Shown here: piece after piece, positions 1 through 7,349 of the stretch
Numbering within the stretch: position 1 is the stretch's first letter
Layout of the letters: each line of letters begins with the position of its first letter
DNA from: Kiritimatiellia bacterium
Lineage (GTDB): Bacteria; Verrucomicrobiota; Kiritimatiellia; SLAD01
Direction of reading: 5' to 3'
Length of the DNA: 13,793 nucleotides
Assembly: GCA_007134175.1 (NCBI GenBank)
Contig: SLLF01000132.1
Span: 1-13,793 of the forward strand
Notes under the pieces: generated by a model
What the model saw: the letters and a program-made list of their open reading frames with translations, nothing else
Database searches by the model: none
What the model was told of the DNA's origin: nothing
Translations under genes and position numbers: made by a program

Positions 1-3000
1 AACGCGTCCAGCGATTGATCGTACAGCGTCGCCACCATTTCCGCCACCGCCCGCTCGGCGTCCGGTCCCCGGATCACCGCCGTCCATGTCTCCTCCTGTC
101 CCGGGCGCAGTTTGGACGTGAACCGTTCCCATGAGAGCGTAAGTTCCTGGTTGTCCCAGGGCACCTCCACCACGCGCTGATCTATGTAGGCGCGATTCTC
201 GCGCACCATCGTCGCGCGCACGGTAAAACCGCCGCGCATCGATTCCGTCACCTCCTGAGTCACCGCCGCCTGCGTCACCCCGGATTCCGTCCAGAACCGC
301 TGCATGATGCGCCCGTCCTGCTCGATCTCCAGATAGACACGGGCCGTATCATAGCCCGACCCCCACCACGCCGAGAAGGTTTCGCCCGGCTGGATGCTCC
401 AGGTGGGCGCCTTAAAGATATAAGGCACCTTCACCTCAAGCTGGTCCGCGGACGGATCCAGCACCATCAAGGGGTGTTCCGCGTGGACCGGCTCGCCGAA
501 CCGGTCCTCCGTCTCCAGTACCAGCCGGTACGCGCCTGCCGGTAACGCCCATTCCAATTCCGCTCGTCCTGTGGCGTCAGTCGTAAAGGACCGGGTATCC
601 AACACCTCACCCAACGGCCAATTGCGCGGATCCGACATGGTTAGTGCCTCCGGTGTTTCCGTCGCCCGGAATCTCCTCCACACCGGCGCTAATCGAGCGC
701 GTGGCACCTGGGTCGGCGCCTCCAGCGCATGGATACGCACCGTGCCCGAGGCGGACTGGCCCACGTCGTCCAGCGTTGTGGTCCGTATCGTGACGGGAAA
801 CGTTTGATCCTCTTCCAGCCAATCATCCGCCTCCAGCGATGCGCGGAGCGCGGTGTAACCGACGTTTACCACCCGTTGTGCCGACCGCGTCTCGCCGGCC
901 GCGTCGGTCACATCCGCATGGACCGTGTACCGGAACGTCGGTTCCTGGTCGCGCGGCACGGCCGGATCGGGCCGGGCAACAAAATTTATGGCAAAGGCGC
1001 CCTCACGATCCGTCGTCGCCACACCGTGGGCAATCTCCTGGCTGGACGAGCCAACAACTGCCCCCCCGAAGCGCCAGCGCCACCAGCCCGGCCAGCGTAC
1101 TTCGCGCACCACCCGCCAGCGCACTTGCGCCCCGTCCGTCGCCGCGCCGGTATAAGCGGTGGCCACCCCCTTAACCTCGACCTCGTCATTCAGCCGTGGG
1201 GCCGTTTCCGGTGCGTCGAGTGTGACCTGAAAAGTAGGCCGCTTGTATTCCTCGACCCGCACCCCGGTAGTCCCCGGCGGGTTAAGCACACGGATCTGCA
1301 TCTGGCCCATTAAGCGGTCGCGCGGCGCGGTGAAATGGCCGCTGAACGAGCCGTAATCGTTGGAGCGCAACTGCAGTTGTTCCACCCGCTCACCATTGAC
1401 ATCCCGCAACTCCACCTGAACGGTGCGGCCCGACAGCACCTCGTACTGCTCATTCGCCGCGTCCGTGCGAATGGCGATGCCCTTGAACCGGATGGATTGG
1501 CCGGGCCGGTAGATCGCCCGGTCGGTAAACAGCACCGTCCGGTCCGGCTGGTCTGATCGACGCCAATGGTGAACACCAAGGGCATTAGCCACGGCCAGTG
1601 CCTGGCCGTTGTGTTCGGCCATGAAGATATATTGCGTCCGTTCCCCCGCCTGCATACGGAAAAATCCGTTCTGGTCGGTGCGCAGTGAGCGCTGCTCTTT
1701 GGGCGGACGATTCCAATCGTGCGTCCACACGCGTATCCGCGCGTTGGCGATCGGCTCACCCGCATCCGCGTCCAGCACAAAGCCTTCAATATCCATCGAG
1801 CCGGGGCGCTGGCGCAGCACCAGCGCCAGCTCGCTCACCCACACCCACGTTGCCACGACTTGGTTGTTACGCGTGCGGAAGGCTTCGTCGAAACTGGCCA
1901 ACACCACGTAGAAACCGGGCTCGATAGCCGCCGGTACCGGCAACGCCTCGACCCGATCCCGGAAATCCGGCGTCGGCGGCAGTGCCACGGACCATTGGTG
2001 CGCCGGTTCTTTGGTCAGTAGATCATCCAGTTCCTGTCGCGAGATACGTTCCGGTTGCCAGCGCACGTCCTCGCTCGTCAATCGCGCCACAAAATCCGCC
2101 GGTATCAGGCGCAAATAGACCTTGTCCAGATTGCGGTAGCGTAGTTCCAGCAGGGGTTCGGACCCGTTCCAAACCCGTTCCGTCGAAATAGATTGATCCG
2201 GCGCGGCGATTTGCGCCGCCAACGCCCGGCACTGGCGGCCGCCCGGCGTGTCGGAAAAGCGCTGCGCCCCGCGTGTGGCTACCGCGTGCGCTTCCACCAG
2301 CTTATCTAGTGACCGCAGCGCATCGGCGCGGTCATGCATCGCGCGCGCGACGATGTCCCGATCGCCGTGCCGCTCTTCAAAGCGGTGCAAGGCCGCTATA
2401 TAGCGGACGGGCTTCTCCTCACCCGCCGCCAGGTTGTAGCCGAAACGCAACCGCGCCAGGTCCCAGTCAGCCAACGCGTCCGCGTTGCCGGCCGCCTGAT
2501 GAAACCGGAGCAGGTCCTGGTAGAGTCGCACCGCTTTGTAGATCGGCGACGCCGTATCCGTCGTCGGTGGTTCCCAGCGCATGAAATCCTCCGGCCCGGC
2601 AAAGATGGGGCTATCGGCCGACAGCACGAAGGCGTCCTGCGGCTGCGCCGCCGCCTGTTCGCCGCTGGTATAGAAATCCAGCGCGTTGGCTGCGATGAAG
2701 TCGTAGAGCGTGGTACGATAGCGGTCGGGCAGCGTACCTTTGACCAGGATGGCATCGAAGTCTTCAATCGGGGTGGCTTGGATCGTCGCCACATCCGCCA
2801 GCGCAGCGGTAAAGCGGGCGTCGATTTCCGCCAGGATACGCGGCAGGTCCCAGGTGGTGATATCCGTGCCCGGCGCTTCCTGCGTTGTGGTGCGTTGCAT
2901 GAACCGCCAGCGGTTTTGCCGGAAGAAGTGGTAGTGCCAGTGGGCTTGTATGGCTTGCAGCACCGGTTGCATGGGGACCGGTGCGCGGGCCAGCTCGGCG

Positions 3001-3257
3001 TCCATGCGTGTGATCAGCTCCTCCGCCCGGTTACCTTCCACTGTTGCCTCAAGGGCGATCTTCTGGGTAATCGCCCGCGCCGCCTCCGCCCAGTGCTCCG
3101 CGGCCAGGGTTTCCTCGATGATCGGTTCCAACCGTTCGATGGCCGTCCGCGGCAGTCCCTCCTCCATCGCCTCGTAGACCGCCTCCCATGGATCGGCTTC
3201 CGCCACCGACCACGCGATTCCCAGCAGCAACATTCCGCCCAACAACCCGTGTTTCAT
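1..3257 (-). CDS. Alpha-2-macroglobulin family protein, N-terminal ~1085 residues (3' end outside window)
   Basis: The minus strand is one uninterrupted frame from an ATG at 3257 to the left edge. The start is supported by a GGGAGGTG ribosome-binding site at 3261-3268 and by a signal peptide (MKHGLLGGMLLLGIAW..., probable cleavage after AEA at about residue 21) with no lipobox cysteine, so the protein is probably periplasmic or secreted. Residues ~25-380 are mainly helical and TPR-like, and residues from ~480 on are beta-sandwich repeats. The MG2-type motif FTDRAIYRPGQ lies at 577-587, a hallmark of bacterial alpha-2-macroglobulins (COG2373). Such proteins usually exceed 1500 residues; the thioester and C-terminal domains, if present, would be beyond the edge. 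In the family the role is trapping or inhibition of foreign proteases, often with a PBP1C partner; no partner is visible here. Long plus-strand frames over this region are shadows. Confidence 0.9.
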   Translation of the reverse strand, partial: MKHGLLGGMLLLGIAWSVAEADPWEAVYEAMEEGLPRTAIERLEPIIEETLAAEHWAEAARAITQKIALEATVEGNRAEELITRMDAELARAPVPMQPVLQAIQAHWHYHFFRQNRWRFMQRTTTQEAPGTDITTWDLPRILAEIDARFTAALADVATIQATPIEDFDAILVKGTLPDRYRTTLYDFIAANALDFYTSGEQAAAQPQDAFVLSADSPIFAGPEDFMRWEPPTTDTASPIYKAVRLYQDLLRFHQAAGNADALADWDLARLRFGYNLAAGEEKPVRYIAALHRFEERHGDRDIVARAMHDRADALRSLDKLVEAHAVATRGAQRFSDTPGGRQCRALAAQIAAPDQSISTERVWNGSEPLLELRYRNLDKVYLRLIPADFVARLTSEDVRWQPERISRQELDDLLTKEPAHQWSVALPPTPDFRDRVEALPVPAAIEPGFYVVLASFDEAFRTRNNQVVATWVWVSELALVLRQRPGSMDIEGFVLDADAGEPIANARIRVWTHDWNRPPKEQRSLRTDQNGFFRMQAGERTQYIFMAEHNGQALAVANALGVHHWRRSDQPDRTVLFTDRAIYRPGQSIRFKGIAIRTDAANEQYEVLSGRTVQVELRDVNGERVEQLQLRSNDYGSFSGHFTAPRDRLMGQMQIRVLNPPGTTGVRVEEYKRPTFQVTLDAPETAPRLNDEVEVKGVATAYTGAATDGAQVRWRVVREVRWPGWWRWRFGGAVVGSSSQEIAHGVATTDREGAFAINFVARPDPAVPRDQEPTFRYTVHADVTDAAGETRSAQRVVNVGYTALRASLEADDWLEEDQTFPVTIRTTTLDDVGQSASGTVRIHALEAPTQVPRARLAPVWRRFRATETPEALTMSDPRNWPLGEVLDTRSFTTDATGRAELEWALPAGAYRLVLETEDRFGEPVHAEHPLMVLDPSADQLEVKVPYIFKAPTWSIQPGETFSAWWGSGYDTARVYLEIEQDGRIMQRFWTESGVTQAAVTQEVTESMRGGFTVRATMVRENRAYIDQRVVEVPWDNQELTLSWERFTSKLRPGQEETWTAVIRGPDAERAVAEMVATLYDQSLDA

Positions 3258-3271
3258 ACCCACCTCCCGCG

Positions 3272-3318
3272 TTCCAAACCTTGGAAGCAAATGTACGCCA
3301 CTTTTCCAATCCTTGGAA
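3272..3318. promoter_or_regulatory. Pair of 15-bp palindromes, TTCCAA-N3-TTGGAA
   Basis: Two perfect palindromes with the same arms lie at 3272-3286 (spacer ACC) and 3304-3318 (spacer TCC). Their centres are 32 bp apart, about three helical turns, and the nearer one is centred 22 bp upstream of the macroglobulin ATG. Read on the minus strand, the distal site could overlap a -35 region and the near site lies just downstream of a weak TACATT -10-like hexamer, so an operator pair is plausible. The regulator is unknown, and a dispersed-repeat origin is the alternative. Confidence 0.45.
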
Positions 3319-3341
3319 CTCAATTCCCAACCAATCAACCG

Positions 3342-3365
3342 GCTGGCCCCAACGTGGCCAGCTAC
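3342..3365 (-). repeat. REP-like hairpin, variant A, copy 1
   Basis: Seven-base arms GCTGGCC (3342-3348) and GGCCAGC (3356-3362) flank a 7-base loop. On the minus strand the element begins with GTAG (3365-3362), the head tetranucleotide known from RAYT-mobilised REPs. The wider 38-bp block 3341-3378 recurs at 3475-3512 with two mismatches. Confidence 0.65.
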
Positions 3366-3397
3366 AGCAGACAGGGCACGAATCACACAAGGCTCCG

Positions 3398-3423
3398 CTG
3401 TAGCCGGGCGCGGTGAGCCCGGC
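3398..3423 (+). repeat. REP-like hairpin, variant B (same sequence as the repeats inside gcvP)
   Basis: The element reads CTGTAG, then arms GCCGGGC (3403-3409) and GCCCGGC (3417-3423) around the loop GCGGTGA. The GTAG head is at 3400-3403. All 26 bases are the exact reverse complement of the three copies at 5711-5808 in gcvP. Orientation is opposite to the flanking variant-A copies, giving an inverted REP arrangement like a bacterial interspersed mosaic element. Confidence 0.75.
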
Positions 3424-3475
3424 TGGGGACGGACAACATGGGAATGCAACAGACCAACCGCCCCGGCCCGAAACG

Positions 3476-3499
3476 GCTGGCCCCAGCGTGGCCAGCTAC
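3476..3499 (-). repeat. REP-like hairpin, variant A, copy 2
   Basis: Arms GCTGGCC (3476-3482) and GGCCAGC (3490-3496) surround the loop CCAGCGT, with the GTAG head on the minus strand at 3499-3496. Together with copy 1 it brackets the opposite-facing variant-B element. The AACGG just before the left arm is also found before the arms of the second and third gcvP copies. Confidence 0.65.
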
Positions 3500-3518
3500 A
3501 GCAGATAGGGCATAGATG

Positions 3519-3543
3519 GCCAGGTATATCTGCGCCTGGCTAC
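3519..3543 (-). repeat. Possible degenerate REP-like hairpin
   Basis: Arms GCCAGG (3519-3524) and CCTGGC (3535-3540) enclose a 10-base loop, and the minus strand again starts with GTAG (3543-3540). Arms and loop differ from the other copies, so this may be a diverged or independent family member, or chance. Confidence 0.35.
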
Positions 3544-3631
3544 GTTTGGGAATGTCTTGTCAAATCTTCAAGCATTGTTGTCCACTTCGTCCACTTGTAT
3601 TGCCCGCCTGCTCGCGACGATTGTCGCCCAT

Positions 3632-3679
3632 GGGGAGAAAGGGAGAAAGGGGTCAGGGAGAAAGGGGAGAAAGGGGTCA
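3632..3679. repeat. Two 24-bp purine-rich tandem units ending in GGGGTCA
   Basis: Units at 3632-3655 and 3656-3679 are built of GGGAGAAAGG blocks and both end in AAAGGGGTCA. The second unit supplies the TGA stop of the transposase remnant (3679-3677). The array may mark the 3' end of the element that carried that gene; this is inference from position only. Confidence 0.6.
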
Positions 3680-4279
3680 GTCATTGTATATTGCTCTTTT
3701 CAGCAGGCGGGTTTTCTGTTCGTTCAGCACTCGATTGCCGAGTAATCTACGACGCTGCGCATTGATGAGTCGGCTGCAATGACCGCGGCTCCCCATCTTC
3801 AGGGCCTCACATAGCCAATCCAGTGGCACACTGGTTTGGGAGGCAATCAGCTCGGCCAGCATGACCTTGTCTTTATCGGCGGCTTTTCTTAACCGGAGCG
3901 CGTTCACATCGAGTCCTAACGTACGGCAGCCGCCCTCCAGAATTTTCCGGGCATGCGCCAATCCGTGATCGCGCCTCTGCGCCCCGGCATATCCGTCTGC
4001 CGGAGCCTGCTTGGCGGCACGCCCCCCGTCTTCAAGGAAACCGAGCATGCGTTCTTTGAACTGTTCTGAACCAAAATACCACCCTCGACGCAACGTCGCC
4101 TGCAACGTCAACCCCGGGAGTGACTCAACATCGACCAGTCCCGCCGACTCAGCCCCTTCCTGCACTACCCGGCGATCGAGTCGTTCGAGGTACTTTTTTC
4201 GCCCCTGCACGGAGTCGGGAAGTCCGCAGGCACCAAACACCCGATCCGCACCCTTTCTTGCACCAGCGGGTGTTTTACG
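3677..4279 (-). pseudogene. REP-associated tyrosine transposase (RAYT) remnant, C-terminal part only
   Basis: The frame is open from just below a TAG at 4282-4280 to the stop at 3677, about 200 codons; the only plausible start inside is a GTG at 4240. Counting from that GTG, the protein shows features I recognise from the C-terminal part of RAYT/IS200-like (Y1_Tnp) proteins: RKKYLERLDRR (14-24), RRGWYFGSEQF (51-61), then a DnaA-C-like helix-turn-helix stretch around SVPLDWLCEALKMGS (137-151). The N-terminal domain with the HUH motif and catalytic tyrosine is missing, and only ~95 bases separate this frame from gcvP, so it cannot be encoded here. I call it a 5'-truncated relic. RAYTs mobilise REP hairpins, and such hairpins lie immediately downstream. 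The functional assignment is fairly secure; whether any protein is made is not known. Confidence 0.7.
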
Positions 4280-4286
4280 CTAGGAT
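4258..4286 (+). promoter_or_regulatory. Candidate promoter of the gcvP operon
   Basis: TTGCAC (4258-4263) and TAGGAT (4281-4286) are separated by exactly 17 bases. Matches to the sigma-70 consensus are modest (3/6 and 4/6), so this is a candidate. It overlaps the truncated end of the RAYT remnant and would give a leader of about 85 nt. Confidence 0.35.
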
Positions 4287-4297
4287 GGCAATCCGGC

Positions 4298-4347
4298 AGC
4301 CGTACGGCGACCCGCACGGCTATGCTGCACCACCCGTTGGCGACGGG
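4298..4347 (+). other. Two potential hairpins in the gcvP leader
   Basis: AGCCGT (4298-4303) can pair with ACGGCT (4316-4321), and CCCGT (4333-4337) with ACGGG (4343-4347). The second hairpin ends 13 bases before the Shine-Dalgarno. I do not see the conserved core of a glycine riboswitch, and no T-run follows, so the role is open. Confidence 0.3.
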
Positions 4348-4360
4348 GCAAGAACCAATT

Positions 4361-4367
4361 GGAAGGA
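4361..4367 (+). promoter_or_regulatory. Ribosome-binding site that decides the gcvP start
   Basis: GGAAGGA ends 9 bases before the TTG at 4377. The longer alternative (TTG at 4359) would place this Shine-Dalgarno inside the coding sequence and has none of its own, so 4377 is preferred. Confidence 0.6.
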
Positions 4368-4376
4368 CTGGATATT

Positions 4377-7349
4377 TTGACCACTGACCCGACATTACCG
4401 CCGTTTGGGCCGCGGCATATCGGACCCAGCGCGACCGAGCAAACAGAGATGTGCCGTACGCTTGGCGTGGCAGCGCCGGCCGAGTTGATCGACGAATGCC
4501 TGCCGCCTGCTATCCGCAACGAATCCCCGCTGGATTTGCCCGCCGCCTTGGATGAAGCGGAGCTGCTGCGCCATCTGCGCGCGATCAGCCGTTGTAACCG
4601 GCCTGGCCGGTCGTTTATCGGGCAAGGCTATTACGGTTGTGTCACACCGGCTGTGATCCAGCGCAATTGCTTCGAAAACCCGGGCTGGTACACCCCGTAT
4701 ACGCCGTACCAGGCGGAGATCGCCCAGGGGCGCCTGGAATCCCTGCTCAATTTTCAAACGATGGTGTCCGACCTGACCGGTATGGACCTAGCCAACGCCT
4801 CGCTGCTGGACGAAGCGACGGCAGCGGCGGAGGCGGTGACGTTGTGCTACCGCATGCAGGCCAGCCCGTCGCGTAGCCAACGCCACACGCTGCTTATTGC
4901 GGATCACTGTTTCCCTCATGTGATCGACGTGGTCCGTACCCGGGCGGAACCGCTGGGCATCCGTTGTCACACGGGATGCGTGGACGAGCTGCCGTGGAAT
5001 GGTGATGTGTTCGGGTTACTGTTACAGACGCCCGGCACCCAGGGTAACGTCATCGATTTACGGCGCTGGATCGATCACGCCCACAATGCGGGCGCGTTGG
5101 TGGCCGTCGGCAGCGACCTCCTGGCGTTGACGCAATTGACCCCGCCGGGGGAATGGGGTGCCGATGTCGTCTACGGCAGTGCCCAGCGCTTCGGCGTCCC
5201 GTTGGGATACGGCGGACCACACGCCGCGTTCTTTGCCACCCGCGAGAAATTCAAGCGGGCCGTACCCGGTCGCCTCGTCGGCGCGGCCCAGGACCGCTTA
5301 GGCGAGGTGGGCTACCGCCTGGCACTTCAGACGCGTGAACAACATATCCGCCGCGAAAAGGCTACCTCCAATATCTGTACCGCCCAGGCGTTGCTGGCCA
5401 ACATGGCCGCCTTCTATGCCATTTACCATGGGCCGACCGGGCTGCGGCAAATGGCCGCCCGCATTCATTCGCAGGCCGTGCAACTGGCCCGCGGCTTGCA
5501 ACAACTGGGCTATGCACTGGTGCACGACCATTTCTTCGACACGGTATGCGTCCGCACGGAGCAGGCCGAAACCATCCGCGCCGCAGCCATGCAGCGGGAA
5601 TACCATTTCCACTATGGAGCGCCACAGGCGGTACAGCTCTCGCTCGACGAAACCACCACCGATGCCGACCTGGCTGCAATTCTGGACTTGTTCACCGCCG
5701 CAACCGACCGGCCGGGCTCACCGCGCCCGGCTACAGCACCCAACGGGCCGGGCTCACCGCGCCCGGCTACAGCACCCAACGGGCCGGGCTCACCGCGCCC
5801 GGCTACAGTGGACGATCCGGCCACTACCGCGTTTGCCTGGCCTGCCGCGTTGGTGCGAAAGACACCTTTTCTGACACATCAAGTCTTTGAGTCGCATCAG
5901 ACCGAAACAAAGCTGATGCGCTACATGAAACAGCTTGAACGGAAAGATCTGGGGTTGGATACCGCCATGATCCCGCTGGGTTCCTGTACGATGAAATGTA
6001 ACCCGGCCCTCACCATGGCCGCGTTGTCGTGGCCCGAATTCAGCGGGTTGCATCCGTTTTTGCCCCGTGATTGCGCCGCCGGTTACCAACAGTTGATCGA
6101 CGATTTAGCCGGTTACATCGCGATCATGACCGGGCTGGATGCCGTATCGTTCCAGCCCAATTCCGGGGCCCAGGGGGAATATGCCGGTCTGCTGACGATT
6201 CGCGCGTGGCACCGGGCTCACGGTGAAACCGCTCGTGATGTGGCGCTGATTCCCGAATCCGCCCATGGAACCAACCCGGCTTCGGCGCAGATGGCCGGTC
6301 TGAAAGTGGTGCTGGTGCGCTGCACCGCAGACGGGGCGATTGATGCGGCTGACCTGCAGGCGAAACTGGACGCGCACGCAGGGCGGGTGGCCGCCTTCAT
6401 GGTGACCTATCCCTCCACCTTTGGCGTGTTTGAAGAGGGAATCAAGGAGCACTGTGCCGCTATCCATGCGCATGGCGGCCAGGTTTATATGGACGGCGCG
6501 AATCTCAACGCGCAAGTGGGGTTGACGTCGCCCGGCCTGCTGGGCGCGGATGTATGCCACCTGAATCTGCACAAGACCTTCGCCATTCCACATGGCGGCG
6601 GCGGGCCCGGAATGGGGCCCATCGCCGTGGCGCGTCATCTGGCGCCTTTCCTGCCCAGTCACCGTCTGAACGCGGAGGGAAAGAGTGGCGCAACAGCGGG
6701 AGCGGTCAGCGCCGCCCCGTGGGGCAGCGCCAGCCTGCTGTTGATCCCGTACGCCTATGTCCGCCTACTCGGGGCCGACGGCGTGACGGCCGCCACGCGT
6801 ACGGCCATCCTGAACGCCAACTATATCAAGCAGCGACTTCAAACACATTATCCGGTCCATTACGCCGGTCGCAACGGGCGCGTGGCGCATGAACTAATTT
6901 TTGACTGTCGCCCCTTCAAGGAATCGGCTGGCATCACGGAGATTGACGTAGCCAAGCGGTTGATGGATTACGGTTTTCATGCGCCCACCGTGGCTTGGCC
7001 CGTGCCGGGCACCTTGATGGTGGAGCCGACGGAAAGCGAGGCACTGGACGAATTGGACCGTTTTTGCGATGCGATGATCGCGATTCGCGGGGAAATCGAC
7101 GCGATCGCCGAGGGGCGCGCCGACCGCGCCGACAACGTGCTGCGCAATGCGCCGCACACGGCAGCCGAAGTGATCGCAACGGAGTGGAACCATACCTACT
7201 CGCGGGAGGCGGCGGTGTATCCTTTGCCTTTTGTGCGTGCCCATAAGTTCTGGCCGGCCTGTGCGCGTATCGACAACGTACAGGGCGATCGCCAGCTTGT
7301 CTGTACCTGCCCGCCGCTCAGCGCCTATGCCAAGGAGCCTGCGCCATGA
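4377..7349 (+). CDS. gcvP: Glycine dehydrogenase (aminomethyl-transferring), P-protein of the glycine cleavage system
   Basis: This 990-residue PLP enzyme decarboxylates glycine and passes the aminomethyl group to lipoyl-GcvH. It is the fused, two-halved type: the N-terminal half opens with PFGPRHIGPS and contains YYGCVTPAVIQRN and NPGWYTPYTPYQAEIAQGR; the C-terminal half starts at FLTHQVFESHQTETKLMRYM and has IPLGSCTMKCNP. The PLP lysine is K733 in NLHKTFAIPHGGGGPG. Length is ~30 residues above E. coli GcvP (957), about what the Pro-rich repeat insert in the linker between the halves (residues ~446-477) adds. The TTG start follows a good Shine-Dalgarno. It is first in an operon with a sensor kinase and bioD, overlapping the kinase by 4 bp (ATGA). 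gcvT and gcvH are not in the window, unlike the common gcvTHP order. Confidence 0.97.
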   Translation: MTTDPTLPPFGPRHIGPSATEQTEMCRTLGVAAPAELIDECLPPAIRNESPLDLPAALDEAELLRHLRAISRCNRPGRSFIGQGYYGCVTPAVIQRNCFENPGWYTPYTPYQAEIAQGRLESLLNFQTMVSDLTGMDLANASLLDEATAAAEAVTLCYRMQASPSRSQRHTLLIADHCFPHVIDVVRTRAEPLGIRCHTGCVDELPWNGDVFGLLLQTPGTQGNVIDLRRWIDHAHNAGALVAVGSDLLALTQLTPPGEWGADVVYGSAQRFGVPLGYGGPHAAFFATREKFKRAVPGRLVGAAQDRLGEVGYRLALQTREQHIRREKATSNICTAQALLANMAAFYAIYHGPTGLRQMAARIHSQAVQLARGLQQLGYALVHDHFFDTVCVRTEQAETIRAAAMQREYHFHYGAPQAVQLSLDETTTDADLAAILDLFTAATDRPGSPRPATAPNGPGSPRPATAPNGPGSPRPATVDDPATTAFAWPAALVRKTPFLTHQVFESHQTETKLMRYMKQLERKDLGLDTAMIPLGSCTMKCNPALTMAALSWPEFSGLHPFLPRDCAAGYQQLIDDLAGYIAIMTGLDAVSFQPNSGAQGEYAGLLTIRAWHRAHGETARDVALIPESAHGTNPASAQMAGLKVVLVRCTADGAIDAADLQAKLDAHAGRVAAFMVTYPSTFGVFEEGIKEHCAAIHAHGGQVYMDGANLNAQVGLTSPGLLGADVCHLNLHKTFAIPHGGGGPGMGPIAVARHLAPFLPSHRLNAEGKSGATAGAVSAAPWGSASLLLIPYAYVRLLGADGVTAATRTAILNANYIKQRLQTHYPVHYAGRNGRVAHELIFDCRPFKESAGITEIDVAKRLMDYGFHAPTVAWPVPGTLMVEPTESEALDELDRFCDAMIAIRGEIDAIAEGRADRADNVLRNAPHTAAEVIATEWNHTYSREAAVYPLPFVRAHKFWPACARIDNVQGDRQLVCTCPPLSAYAKEPAP
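5711..5808 (-). repeat. Three in-frame tandem REP-like units inside gcvP
   Basis: Hairpin cores at 5711-5731, 5747-5767 and 5783-5803 are identical (arms GCCGGGC and GCCCGGC, loop TCACCGC) with a 36-bp period, and each is followed by TACAG. On the minus strand each copy starts CTGTAG, matching the intergenic element at 3398-3423 over 26 bases. Because 36 is a multiple of 3 the reading frame survives, encoding PGSPRPATAPNG twice and then PGSPRPAT. The array sits in the linker between the two homologous halves of GcvP, away from the active site. Confidence 0.85.

Larger units (their letters stand above)
3258..3676. other. Repeat-rich intergenic region with no convincing gene
   Basis: About 420 bases separate the macroglobulin start from the transposase remnant. 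The stretch holds two short palindromes near the macroglobulin promoter, four REP-like hairpins, a small GCGAC-GATT-GTCGC hairpin (3614-3627) and part of a purine-rich tandem repeat. A plus-strand open frame at 3313-3765 runs across all of these repeats. It has no recognisable domain and repeats its own sequence only where the DNA repeats, so I do not call it a gene. Confidence 0.75.

Noticed and set aside
2334..3416. Long plus-strand open frame (360 codons), and 729-1313 (194 codons), over the macroglobulin region
   Set aside because: Both are antisense shadows of the minus-strand macroglobulin frame, which is open over the full 3257 bases and has a signal peptide, a ribosome-binding site and family motifs. 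The plus-strand products are Arg/Pro-rich with no domain.
3313..3765. Small plus-strand gene in the intergenic region
   Set aside because: It runs through the REP-like hairpins and purine repeats, lacks a ribosome-binding site and any recognisable motif; the internal repetition comes from the DNA repeats.
4287..4376. Glycine riboswitch ahead of gcvP
   Set aside because: The leader is only ~85 nt and I cannot find the conserved glycine aptamer core; only simple hairpins are present.
4359..4376. Upstream TTG at 4359 as the gcvP start
   Set aside because: It has no Shine-Dalgarno of its own and would place GGAAGGA within the coding region; TTG at 4377 is correctly spaced from that site.
5711..5808. 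CRISPR-like array (36-bp regular repeats)
   Set aside because: The units are perfect tandem repeats with no variable spacers, in frame inside gcvP, and no cas gene is present.
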